DNA of 64,000 bases from Burkholderia gladioli (GTDB taxonomy: Bacteria > Pseudomonadota > Gammaproteobacteria > Burkholderiales > Burkholderiaceae), in assembly GCF_000959725.1 (NCBI RefSeq), contig NZ_CP009322.1:1426001-1490000 (forward strand), written 5' to 3'. Made by a program: the position numbers and the translations under genes. The notes under the pieces are model-generated. The model was given only the letters and a program-made list of their open reading frames with translations. It was not told the DNA's origin and did no database searches. Below are positions 26,190 to 34,423 of the stretch, in pieces. Numbering within the stretch: position 1 is the stretch's first letter; every line of letters begins with the position of its first letter.

Positions 26190-27044
26190 ATGTCCGGCGA
26201 GCAGCCCGGCGACAACGCTTGCGGCCCCGGCGTGCTGCAGCGCTCCTTCGCGCTGATCCGCGCGTTGGGCGAGAACCAGGCCGAGGGCAGCCGCGTGACG
26301 ATGCTGGCCAAGGCGGTCGGGCTGACCCAGGCGACCGTGCATCGGCTGCTGCAGGGGCTGATCGCCGAGCAGGTGGTCGAGCAGGACGAGCGCACCAAGC
26401 GCTACCGGCTCAGCGTGGCCTTCTTCGCGATGGCGGCCCAGGCGGGCAATCCCAACGGGATGCGCACGCTGTGCCGCCCGGCGCTGCTGCGGCTGTGCGC
26501 GAGCCTGGGCGACACCATCTTCCTGATGGTGAAAAGCAGCTTCGACGCGGTCTGCCTCGATATCTGCGAGGGGCCGTTCCCGATCCGCTCCTTCACCGGC
26601 AATATCGGTGGGCGCGTGGCGCTGGGCGTGGGCCAGGGCAGCCTGGCGATCCTGGCCTTCCAGCCCGAGGACGAGCGCGAGGAGATCATCCGCTTCAACG
26701 TGCCGCGCATGCGCGGCCAGGGCGTGCTCGACGAGGTCTACCTGCGCACCGAGATCGACCGCGTGCGCGCGCTCGGTTATGCCGGGCGCAACAGCGGCGT
26801 GCTGGAGGACATGGCCGGGGTGGCGGTGCCGATCCTCGATCGCAACCAGGTGGCGGTGGCGGCGCTGAGCGTGGGCACGCTCTCGACGCGGCTCACCGAG
26901 GAGCGCCTGCCGACCGTGGTGCAGCTGCTCAAGCGCCAGGCCGAGATCATCGGGCCGCAGATGAACCCGTTCGACGCGGCGATGCGCGATCCGATCCAGG
27001 GCCTCACGCCGGTGTATTCGACGCGCGTATCCGGCACGGTGTGA
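26190..27044 (+). CDS. IclR family transcriptional regulator
   Basis: A 284-residue regulator. The N-terminal winged helix is VLQRSFALIRALGENQ...VTMLAKAVGLTQATVHRLLQGLI. The C-terminal GAF-like effector domain contains GDTIFLMVKSSFDAVCLDICEGPFPIRSFTGNIGGRVALGVGQGSLAILAF in pieces and GVAVPILD. I chose ATG 26190, with AGGA about eight bases upstream; a GTG start at 26163 is also possible. It is divergent from the ABC/amine-oxidase operon and is its probable regulator. Confidence 0.92.
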   Translation: MSGEQPGDNACGPGVLQRSFALIRALGENQAEGSRVTMLAKAVGLTQATVHRLLQGLIAEQVVEQDERTKRYRLSVAFFAMAAQAGNPNGMRTLCRPALLRLCASLGDTIFLMVKSSFDAVCLDICEGPFPIRSFTGNIGGRVALGVGQGSLAILAFQPEDEREEIIRFNVPRMRGQGVLDEVYLRTEIDRVRALGYAGRNSGVLEDMAGVAVPILDRNQVAVAALSVGTLSTRLTEERLPTVVQLLKRQAEIIGPQMNPFDAAMRDPIQGLTPVYSTRVSGTV

Positions 27045-27086
27045 GGCATGGCGCGAACGCGCGCGGCGAAGCGGCGGGCGGCCCGT

Positions 27087-28208
27087 TCAGCGCGTCGCGA
27101 CGCGCTTGCGGCCCTGGCGCAGGACGGTATTCAGCGGCGTCGAGATGTGCCGGTAGACGACATGCGCCACCACCGCCGCGACGGCGAGATAGAGCACCAG
27201 CCAGACCGGCTTCCAGGCCGCGATGATGTTCTCGCGCGTCAGGTACTCGCGCAGCAGGCCCAGCACGACGATATGGAACAGGTAGAGCTCGTAGCTGCGT
27301 TCGCCGAAGAAAGCGATGAACGGGCGCAGCCCCGTGCGTGACACGGCGGGCGGTGAACCCGGCTCGCGGTTCGCGATGCCGTGCAAGAGCGCGCCGGTGC
27401 CCAGCGCGACCACCGACACGCCCCACACCACGTTGCGCATGATCGGCCCGGCCAGCCAGGTGGCCGCGATCGCGAGCCCGGCGCCCCAGGCGAGCGCGCG
27501 GAACGCCTCGCGCGAGATCGGCCGTGCCGGCAGCAGCGCCACGCCGCAGCCGATCGCGATCGCATCGAAGCACGACAGATAGCCATAGAGCGCGACGATC
27601 TCGTCGTTCGCATGCAGGTAGCGCCAAACCGGCGCGAGCAGCACCGGCACCGCGAGCAGCGGCAGGATCAGGCGGCGCCGTTTCAGCAGTAGGCACAGCA
27701 GCGGAAACGCCAGGTAGAACACCTCCTCCACCGACAGCGACCAGAGGATGTTCATGCTGTAGTTGAAGTAACCGACGCGCGCCATCAGCAGGTTGTGCCA
27801 GAACGTCAGCACCGACAGCACGGCGAGCGGCATGCTCGCGGTATCGGGCTTGTCGACGAAGGAGCGCAGGCCGAGCGCGCCGAGCACCACGATGATCGCC
27901 AGCAGCAACAGCAGGCACGGCAGGATGCGCGCCGCGCGGATCCGGTAGAAGGCGGCGGGGCGGATCGCGCCGAGCGAGCCGAAACGGCGCAGCGAGGTGG
28001 CGGTGATCAGGTAGCCGGACACGACGAAGAACATCGTCACGCCGTAGTTGCCGTTGCGGACCACGGCGCGGATCGCGTTCGACAGCCAGGGCAGCTCGAC
28101 GGGCAGCACGTCGAGCCGGTAAGTCAGGTGAAAATGCAGCAACAGCACCGCCAGGATGGCAATGCCGCGCAGCAGGTCGACGCCTGCGCTGCGGCGCGAT
28201 GAATCCAA
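27087..28208 (-). CDS. Membrane acyltransferase 3 family (OafA/YrhL-like)
   Basis: A 373-residue acyltransferase with about ten helices. The N-terminal signature VDLLRGIAILAVLLLHFHLTYRL contains the catalytic-type His; GVTMFFVVSGYLITATSL and the R-x-R motif in YRIRAARILP follow. Such enzymes move acyl groups onto cell-surface sugars or other exported molecules. No ATG is in a suitable place, so I favour TTG at 28208, with GGAGG four bases upstream; longer in-frame starts run into the divergent HAD promoter. There are no polysaccharide genes next to it. Confidence 0.85.
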   Translation of the reverse strand: MDSSRRSAGVDLLRGIAILAVLLLHFHLTYRLDVLPVELPWLSNAIRAVVRNGNYGVTMFFVVSGYLITATSLRRFGSLGAIRPAAFYRIRAARILPCLLLLLAIIVVLGALGLRSFVDKPDTASMPLAVLSVLTFWHNLLMARVGYFNYSMNILWSLSVEEVFYLAFPLLCLLLKRRRLILPLLAVPVLLAPVWRYLHANDEIVALYGYLSCFDAIAIGCGVALLPARPISREAFRALAWGAGLAIAATWLAGPIMRNVVWGVSVVALGTGALLHGIANREPGSPPAVSRTGLRPFIAFFGERSYELYLFHIVVLGLLREYLTRENIIAAWKPVWLVLYLAVAAVVAHVVYRHISTPLNTVLRQGRKRVATR

Positions 28209-28426
28209 GGAACCTCCGGGAAAGACGGGGCCCGGGCCACCGGCGGCACGCGGTGCCGCGCGGGTCCGCCCGCGCCGGAGCGCCGATTGTCGCGGATTTG
28301 CCCGCGCCCGGCCAGCGTTCGCGCGCGGCCGTGGGCTTGACGCTGGCCGGCGGGCCATCGAAGATGCTGCCTTTCGCCCCTGCCCTCGCCTTCCCGCGCA
28401 AGGCGCGCCGCCCTCGCCCGCTTCCG

Positions 28427-29077
28427 ATGACACCCCGACTCGCCCTGTTCGATTTCGACGGCACGCTTGCCGATTCCTATCCGCTGTTCGCCGATGCGCT
28501 GAACGAGCTGGCCGCGCGCCACGGCTTCCGGCACACCGACGCCGATACGCAGCAGCGCTTGCGTGGCCTGAGCGCCACCGAGGTGCTGCGCGAGCTGGCC
28601 TTGCCGCTGTGGAAGGTGCCGGCCGTGCTCGGCGACGCTCGCAAGCTGATGCGCGAGCGGATCGACGAGGTGGCGCCGTTCGCGGGCATCGTCGAGACGC
28701 TGCACGCGCTGATCGATCGCGGCGTGGCGGTGGCCGTCGCCACCTCGAACTCGCCCGAGAACGTGCGCGCCGTGCTCGGCGACAGCCTGATCGCACGTTT
28801 CGCGGCCATCGAATGCAGCTCGTCGCTGTTCGGCAAGTCGCATCGCCTGCGCGGCATTCTTCGCAAGACCGGCATACCCGCCGAGCAGGCGATCTACGTC
28901 GGCGACGAGATCCGCGACGCGGAAGCGGCGCGCGGCGTCGGCCTGGCCTATGGCGCCGTCGCCTGGGGTTACACGCAGTTGGAGGCGCTGCTCGGAACGC
29001 AGCCGCAAGCGGTGTTTCGCGTGCCGGCCGACCTGCTCTCGCTGGCCGGGCCGATCGAGGGCGCGGGGCACGGCTGA
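28427..29077 (+). CDS. HAD family hydrolase (phosphoglycolate phosphatase-like)
   Basis: A 216-residue haloacid-dehalogenase-fold phosphatase. Motif I is LFDFDGTLADS with the nucleophilic Asp; motif II is VAVATSNSPENV; the motif III Lys is in LFGKSHRLRGIL; motif IV is IYVGDEIRDAEAARGVGLAYGAVAWGY. The helical cap fits the Gph/PGP-like subgroup. ATG 28427 was chosen because the family starts directly at motif I. It is divergent from the acyltransferase. The physiological phosphate ester is unknown. Confidence 0.9.
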   Translation: MTPRLALFDFDGTLADSYPLFADALNELAARHGFRHTDADTQQRLRGLSATEVLRELALPLWKVPAVLGDARKLMRERIDEVAPFAGIVETLHALIDRGVAVAVATSNSPENVRAVLGDSLIARFAAIECSSSLFGKSHRLRGILRKTGIPAEQAIYVGDEIRDAEAARGVGLAYGAVAWGYTQLEALLGTQPQAVFRVPADLLSLAGPIEGAGHG

Positions 29078-29093
29078 TCGCCTCGGGCTGCCG

Positions 29094-29945
29094 TCACTCG
29101 GCCAGCACCTCGCGCAGGAAATCCACCAGGGCCGTTTGCGTGTCGTTCAGGGCCTGGCCGTTGCTGACCAGCGCGAGCTCGGTCGGCGGCAAGGCCGGCA
29201 GCGCATCGCAGACCTCGTGCTCCGGCAGCAAGGCCGTGCTCGGCAGCACCGTCAGGCCCAAGCCCGAGGCCACGGCCGCCTGGATGCCCGTCAGGCTGTG
29301 GCTGCCGAAGGTCACGCGCCAGCGCCGCTGCGCCTGGTCGAGCGCGCGGATCGCCCGCTGCCGGTACAGGCAGCCCTGCGGAAACAGCGCGAGCGGAATC
29401 GGCTCGCCGCTCGCCGCCTCCGCCAGCGCCGCGTGCCGGCCTTGCACCCAGACCAGCCGCTCCGGCCATGCGGCCAGGCAATCGCCGCTGTCCGGCTCGC
29501 GCTTGATCAGCGCGATCTCGATCTCGTCGGCGGCCAGCTTGCGGCGCAGCTCCGTGCTCATCCCCGCCACCGTCTCGAGCCGCGCATCGGGGCGCGCCGC
29601 CACGAAGCCCGACAGGATCGCCGCCATGCGCCGCGCATCGAAATCCTCGGGCACGCCGAGCCGGATCGGCGTGCGGCGCACCCCGCTGGCGAGCGCGTCC
29701 TGCGCCTCCTGCGACAGCGCCAGCAGGCGCCGCGCGTATTGCGCGAGCAGCTCGCCATGCTCGGTCGGCGTCACCTGGTTGCCGGTGCGATCGCGCAGCA
29801 ACAAGGTATGGCCGACCATCTCCTCGAGGCGCCTGACCTGCTGGCTGACGGTGGATTGCGTGCGATGCACGCGCTCGGCCGCGCGCGTGAAGCTGCCTTC
29901 GTCGACCACGCAGATCAGCGAATTGAGCAGTTCGAGGTCGAGCAT
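29094..29945 (-). CDS. LysR family transcriptional regulator
   Basis: A 283-residue LTTR. The winged helix is LELLNSLICVVDEGSFTRAAERVHRTQSTVSQQV split over helices 1-3, with LEEMVGHTLLLRDRTG after it. The effector domain includes IRLGVPEDFDARRMAAIL and a CLYRQRAI segment. It is divergent from the dehalogenase-like/aldolase operon, with a T-N11-A box between, and convergent with the HAD gene. Confidence 0.92.
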   Translation of the reverse strand: MLDLELLNSLICVVDEGSFTRAAERVHRTQSTVSQQVRRLEEMVGHTLLLRDRTGNQVTPTEHGELLAQYARRLLALSQEAQDALASGVRRTPIRLGVPEDFDARRMAAILSGFVAARPDARLETVAGMSTELRRKLAADEIEIALIKREPDSGDCLAAWPERLVWVQGRHAALAEAASGEPIPLALFPQGCLYRQRAIRALDQAQRRWRVTFGSHSLTGIQAAVASGLGLTVLPSTALLPEHEVCDALPALPPTELALVSNGQALNDTQTALVDFLREVLAE

Positions 29946-29966
29946 GATCGGCTCCCGTTATTCGAT

Positions 29967-29979
29967 TCTCAACTGAGGA
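29967..29979. promoter_or_regulatory. T-N11-A LysR-type box with CTCA-AC-TGAG dyad
   Basis: In the 114-base divergent gap between the LysR gene and the 30060 operon, TCTCAACTGAGGA fits the LTTR consensus T-N11-A with inner dyad symmetry, next to AT-rich TTTTAATTTAATTT. Confidence 0.5.
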
Positions 29980-30059
29980 AGCGATTTTAATTTAATTTCC
30001 CCAATGAGCAAGCGGGCCCTAGGCTATCGATTCGAACCACGATCCCGCCAGGACCCACC

Positions 30060-30764
30060 ATGTCGCTTTCCCATACGCCCCGCCCCCAATGGCTGACCTT
30101 CGACTGCTACGGCACGCTGATCCAGTGGGACGAAGGCCTGCAGGCCGCGGTCGGCGACATCCTCGCCGGCAAGGGCGCGCAGGCCGTGTCGACCGCCGAG
30201 CTGATCGCCGTCTACGACCGCCACGAACACGCGCTCGAGCAGACCCCGCCGCATCGCTCGTTCCGCGAGCTGTCGGGCGAGGCGTTGAAGCTCGCGCTGC
30301 GGGAATGGAGGCTGGCCGCAGACGACGCCGACGCGCGGCGCCTGACCGACAGCATCTCGGCGATGCCGCCGTTCCCGGAAGTGGTCGAGGCGCTGCGCGC
30401 GCTGAAGGCGGCCGGCTACCGGCTCTGCATCGTCTCGAACACCGACGACGACGTGATCGCCGGCAACGTCGCCCAGCTCGGCGGCACCATCGATCGCGTG
30501 ATCACCGCCCAGCAGGCCGGCGCCTACAAGCCGAGCCGGCGAATCTTCGAGCATGCGCATCGCGAGCTCGGCGTGACGCGCGAGCAGGTGGTGCATATCT
30601 GCGCCAGCCCGCACCTGGACCACGCCGCCGCGCGCGAGCTCGGCTTTCGCTGCGTGTGGATCGATCGCGGCACCGGCCGCGCGCTGCTGCCCGACTATCG
30701 CCCCGACGCGACGCTCGCCACGCTCGACCAGCTGCCGGCGCTGTTCGACGCGCTGGGCTGGTAA
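30060..30764 (+). CDS. HAD family hydrolase, haloacid dehalogenase type II-like
   Basis: A 234-residue HAD-fold enzyme close to L-2-haloacid dehalogenases. Motif I is WLTFDCYGTLIQWDEG, motif II is CIVSNTDDD, the motif III Lys is in GAYKPSRRIFEHA and motif IV is VVHICASPHLDHAAARELGFRCVW in pieces. Many members of this clade have other or unknown substrates. It is followed after 38 bases by a class II aldolase and preceded by a divergent LysR gene, so the pair is probably one LysR-controlled operon. Confidence 0.88.
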   Translation: MSLSHTPRPQWLTFDCYGTLIQWDEGLQAAVGDILAGKGAQAVSTAELIAVYDRHEHALEQTPPHRSFRELSGEALKLALREWRLAADDADARRLTDSISAMPPFPEVVEALRALKAAGYRLCIVSNTDDDVIAGNVAQLGGTIDRVITAQQAGAYKPSRRIFEHAHRELGVTREQVVHICASPHLDHAAARELGFRCVWIDRGTGRALLPDYRPDATLATLDQLPALFDALGW

Positions 30765-30802
30765 GGTGGCGAAACGCGAACGCATCCACGGAGACGACCC
30801 AC

Positions 30803-31588
30803 ATGGCACATCAACTCGATTTCGCATCGACAGGGCGCGCGCGACGCGCGGGGCTCGACGCCGATGCGGTGCAGGCCGCCCGCGTCGAACTGGCCGCCTG
30901 CTTCCGGCTGGCCGCGCTGCACGGCCTGGAGGAAGGCATCTGCAATCACTTCTCGGCGGTGGTGCCGGGGCATGAGGACCTGTTCCTGGTCAATCCCTAT
31001 GGCTACGCGTTCTCGGAGATCACCGCATCGCGCCTGCTGATCTGCGACTACGAAGGCCGGGTGATCGACGGCGAGGGGCAGCCCGAGGCGACCGCCTTCC
31101 ACATCCACGCGCGCCTGCACCAGGCCATGCCGCGCGTGAAGGCGGCCTTCCACACGCACATGCCGAACGCCACCGCGCTGTGCCTGCTCGAAGGACCGCC
31201 CCTGCTGTGGCTGGGGCAGACGGCATTGAAGTTCTACGGGCGCACGGCCGTCGACGAGCAGTACAACGGGCTCGCGCTGGACGGCGCCGAAGGCGACCGG
31301 ATCGCGCGCGCGATGGGCGACGCCGACGTGCTGTTCCTGAAGAATCACGGCGTGATGGTGGCGGGTGCCAGCATCGCCGAAGCCTGGGACGATCTCTACT
31401 ACCTCGAACGCGCGGCCGAGGTGCAGTTGAAGGCGATGCGGAGTGGCCGGCCGCTCAAGCCGGTGCCGCACGAGATCGCGCAGCGCGCCTACGAGCAGAT
31501 GCGGCTCGGCGACGAGGACAGCGCGCGGGCGCATCTGGCCAGCGCGCTGCGTCGGCTGCGCGAGGCCGGCAGCGATTTCGAAGCCTGA
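30803..31588 (+). CDS. Class II aldolase/adducin family protein
   Basis: A 261-residue protein with the class II (zinc) aldolase/adducin fold: GICNHFSAVVPG, the metal-binding FHTHMPNAT, FLKNHGVMVAG and the YYLERAAEVQ helix. Acidic and His residues of the active site appear intact. Close homologues are annotated only generically. ATG 30803 follows GGAGA; the upstream frame extension belongs to the preceding gene region. Pairing with a HAD hydrolase suggests successive steps on one sugar or hydroxy-acid derivative (inference). Confidence 0.87.
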   Translation: MAHQLDFASTGRARRAGLDADAVQAARVELAACFRLAALHGLEEGICNHFSAVVPGHEDLFLVNPYGYAFSEITASRLLICDYEGRVIDGEGQPEATAFHIHARLHQAMPRVKAAFHTHMPNATALCLLEGPPLLWLGQTALKFYGRTAVDEQYNGLALDGAEGDRIARAMGDADVLFLKNHGVMVAGASIAEAWDDLYYLERAAEVQLKAMRSGRPLKPVPHEIAQRAYEQMRLGDEDSARAHLASALRRLREAGSDFEA

Positions 31589-31609
31589 CAAGCCGAGCGC
31601 CGGACCAGC

Positions 31610-31939
31610 TCAATCGAAATGCATGGAATCGGCGCTCTGGCGCCGGCAGGCCGACATCACCGGCCCGATCGCGGCCGAGCTCTGCACGCCGGGCAGGTTC
31701 TGCAACAGGCATTCGTTGAAGGCCTTGTCCGACGGGGACAGCATGCTCCATTGCCGATAGAGCCGATCGCAGGACCCCCGCAGGATCTCCACCACGTTGC
31801 GGTTCCAGGTGTTCGAGAGCGAGCGCAGGATGCAGGCGTTGTAGTTGGCCTCCTCGTTGAACGCGAACGCTGGGCTGGCCGAGGCAGCCAGCGTCGACAC
31901 CAGCAGGGTGCGAATCAGGGTTTGGCGGATGGTTTTCAT
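31610..31939 (-). CDS. Small secreted protein with four cysteines
   Basis: A 109-residue protein of unknown function. Residues 1-26 are a clear Sec signal peptide (cleavage after SPAFA). The mature part, about 83 residues, has four Cys (in YNACIL, GSCDRL, NECLLQ, MSACRR), which could form two disulfides in the periplasm. It contains several aromatic and Asn residues unlike the Ala-rich neighbours. It is convergent with the aldolase operon. I do not recognise its family with confidence. Confidence 0.75.
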   Translation of the reverse strand: MKTIRQTLIRTLLVSTLAASASPAFAFNEEANYNACILRSLSNTWNRNVVEILRGSCDRLYRQWSMLSPSDKAFNECLLQNLPGVQSSAAIGPVMSACRRQSADSMHFD

Positions 31940-32151
31940 GGCGGGTTCGGATCGTGGCGGATCGCTTCGGGCCGGGGCGACGGACCTGCATCTCGGCTTG
32001 CGCGTATTTGACAGATTGGCGACGACGCGGTTTCACCGGCTTTCGGCGGCGCCGCGCGTTTTTCGTCTTCGTGTAAACAAACCGGGGCCGAGGATTATTC
32101 CAGCGTGCCGGCCACGGGTGGTTTGCGTGTTCCGGCCAGGCATCGCGTCGA

Positions 32152-32157
32152 TATAAT
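32152..32157 (+). promoter_or_regulatory. Consensus -10 TATAAT upstream of the HEPN-like gene
   Basis: A perfect TATAAT sits 58 bases before the start codon, in an unusually AT-rich 276-base gap. The -35 region (around GTTCCG) is weak. Confidence 0.45.
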
Positions 32158-32215
32158 GTTTTGCGCCGCACAACGCAGGCGGCATGAAAACAATTGAATC
32201 GACGGGGCTGATCAA

Positions 32216-33130
32216 ATGAATTGGGATGAGGTACCGCGTGCGCTGCGGGATCGTTACAAAGCGATCTCGGGCGACCGTCTCGGCGGCATGACGTTGCACA
32301 TACTGGAATCGACGAACACCGGCAAGCTGCCGACTCGACCCGGTATCGACAGCGAATCCTACGCCTTGTTCGCCGAGCAATTCAACTCGACCCTGCTGGC
32401 CGCGCACTTCTTCGAGAACCTGATGCACGGCGAGGACCACCGCCTGGAAACGACCGGCTACGAGGCGTTCCAGATCACGATCCCGGAACGTTATTTCCGG
32501 CACCCGGGCCTGACCGACGCCGCGCCGATGAGCAAGGAGGAAACCCGCGAGATCAGGCAGGCCGTGGACGAGACGAAAGCACGGCTGAATTTCTCCAAGG
32601 ACATGTCCTTCGTGGCCGGCCAGCTCTACAAGCTCGAATTCATCTCGGTGTTCTCTTATCTCGAAGCCTATGTCGACAGTCTCCTGACAGAATTCGTCGG
32701 GATGAGCAAGCTGGAAGCCTTCAGGATGGTGCGCGACAAAGGCTTGCCGGAGGTCCTCCGCTTCGCGCTGGACGAGATCGATCCGCGCATCCTGCAATGT
32801 TTCGCGCTATTCGAGGAGGATGCGCTGAAGTTCATCGACTTCTGCCATATCGTCAGGAACCAGCACGTCCACCGGCTCGGCATTACCACGGCGCGCGCCT
32901 ACAAGAACTACGAGGAAGGCGGCTTTCTCTGCCACGACCACTTCGCGGACAGCGGCGAACCCGACACGAGCTTCGCCCGCACCAATTTCCACTTCTGCGA
33001 CACCATCATCCGCGTCGGCCAGCCGATCAATCTCTCGGCGATCTCCCGGCCGTTCAGGCTGTTCGTGCGCGAACTGGCCACCATCACGGAGCACTTCTGC
33101 CAATCGCGCCGCGCCTCGGCGGCGGCTTGA
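32216..33130 (+). CDS. Uncharacterised protein with a HEPN-like R-x4-H motif
   Basis: A 304-residue soluble protein that I do not recognise as a named family. Its composition is richer in Glu, Lys, Phe and His than its neighbours. The central segment LEFISVFSYLEAYVDSLLTEF is followed about 50 residues later by FIDFCHIVRNQHVHRLG. A helix with a conserved Glu, then a helix with R-N-x-x-x-H, is the hallmark of HEPN domains, many of which are RNases in toxin-antitoxin or defence systems. The HEPN call is by motif only. No antitoxin or nucleotidyltransferase partner is adjacent; it sits alone between two terminator/promoter regions. Confidence 0.7.
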   Translation: MNWDEVPRALRDRYKAISGDRLGGMTLHILESTNTGKLPTRPGIDSESYALFAEQFNSTLLAAHFFENLMHGEDHRLETTGYEAFQITIPERYFRHPGLTDAAPMSKEETREIRQAVDETKARLNFSKDMSFVAGQLYKLEFISVFSYLEAYVDSLLTEFVGMSKLEAFRMVRDKGLPEVLRFALDEIDPRILQCFALFEEDALKFIDFCHIVRNQHVHRLGITTARAYKNYEEGGFLCHDHFADSGEPDTSFARTNFHFCDTIIRVGQPINLSAISRPFRLFVRELATITEHFCQSRRASAAA

Positions 33131-33140
33131 TCCCTTGCGT

Positions 33141-33175
33141 GCCGATGCGCGGCGGCCTTGCCGCCTTGCATCGGC
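33141..33175. terminator. Nested hairpin between convergent genes
   Basis: GCCGATGC (33141-33148) pairs with GCATCGGC (33168-33175), with an inner GGCGG/CCGCC stem. It lies in the 58-base gap between the HEPN-like gene and the convergent aldo/keto reductase. Confidence 0.5.
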
Positions 33176-33188
33176 GTGACACGCAGGC

Positions 33189-34214
33189 TCAGACCGGCGA
33201 CGGATTGCGCTCCGAGAAGCCTTCCTGGTGCCAGTACGGATACACCGGCCGCACGCGGCTCGCCTCGTCCAGCCTCGCGACCTGCTCGGGCGTGAGGTTC
33301 CAGCCCACCGCGCCGAGGTTCTGCCGCAACTGCTCCTCGTTGCGCGCGCCGATCAGCACGGTCGCCACGGTCGGGCGCTGCAGCAGCCAGTTCAACGCGA
33401 TCTGCGGGATGGTCTTGCCGGTTTCGGCGGCGATCTCGTCCAGCGCGTCGACCACGCGATACAGGTACTCGTCCGGCACCGGCGGGCCGTAATCGGCCGT
33501 CTTGTGCAGGCGGCTGAGTTCCGGCAGCGGCTGGCCGCGACGGATCTTGCCGGTCAGGCGCCCCCAGCCCAGCGGGCTCCAGACCACCGCGCCCACGCCC
33601 TGGTCGATGCCCAGCGGCATCAGCTCCCATTCGTAGTCGCGGCCGATCAGCGAGTAGTAGGTCTGGTTCGCCACATAGCGCGGATAACCGTAGCGGTCGG
33701 CCACGTCGAGCGACTTCATCAGGTGCCAGCCCGAGAAGTTCGACACGCCGGTGTAGCGGATCTTGCCGGCGCGCACCAGGTCGTCGAGCGTCGAGAGCAC
33801 TTCCTGTACCGGCGTCCTGGCGTCGAAGCCGTGCAGCTGGAACAGGTCGATGTAGTCGGTCTGCAGGCGCTTGAGCGCGCTGTCGACGGCGCGGATCAGG
33901 TGGAAGCGCGACGAGCCCACGTTGTTGGGGCCGTCGTCGAAGCGGAAGGTCGCCTTGGTCGAGATCAGCGCCTTGTCGCGGCGGCCCTTGAGGGCCTCGC
34001 CGAGGATCGATTCCGAGGCGCCGCCCGAATAGATGTCGGCGCTGTCGAACATGGTCAGCCCCGAATCCAGGCAGATGTCGACCAGCTTGCGTGCCTCGGC
34101 GACATCGGTCTCGCCCCATGCCTGGAACAGCTCGCCCTTGCCGCCGAACGTGCCGGTGCCGAAGCTCAGTACCGGGACCTTGAAACCTGATGCGCCGAGA
34201 TGTCGATATTCCAT
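33189..34214 (-). CDS. Aldo/keto reductase
   Basis: A 341-residue AKR with a TIM barrel starting MEYRHLGASGFKVPVLSFGT. The catalytic tetrad is visible: Asp and Tyr in MFDSADIYSGGASE, Lys in ISTKATF, His in FQLHGFD. The C-terminal NADP-binding segment includes VLIGARNEEQLRQNL. It reduces an aldehyde or ketone with NADPH; the substrate is unknown. I started at the family-typical MEYR; the longer upstream frame has no similarity. Confidence 0.92.
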   Translation of the reverse strand: MEYRHLGASGFKVPVLSFGTGTFGGKGELFQAWGETDVAEARKLVDICLDSGLTMFDSADIYSGGASESILGEALKGRRDKALISTKATFRFDDGPNNVGSSRFHLIRAVDSALKRLQTDYIDLFQLHGFDARTPVQEVLSTLDDLVRAGKIRYTGVSNFSGWHLMKSLDVADRYGYPRYVANQTYYSLIGRDYEWELMPLGIDQGVGAVVWSPLGWGRLTGKIRRGQPLPELSRLHKTADYGPPVPDEYLYRVVDALDEIAAETGKTIPQIALNWLLQRPTVATVLIGARNEEQLRQNLGAVGWNLTPEQVARLDEASRVRPVYPYWHQEGFSERNPSPV

Positions 34215-34423
34215 GCCAATTCCCGAAAGAAGGTGGAGGGTCGCGAATGCGATCGCCGGCACCGCGGCCGCCGCACCGACGACGCGATGGACGCCTCGCA
34301 CGCATGCGTCGATGCCTGTATCGATCCATTCGCGAAACAGCGGCGATGACGCGTCGCGTCGGCGCCGGGCCATTAACTTAACGCAAGTCCGGCAATCCCG
34401 CAGGGACCTGGTCCGCGCCTGCC

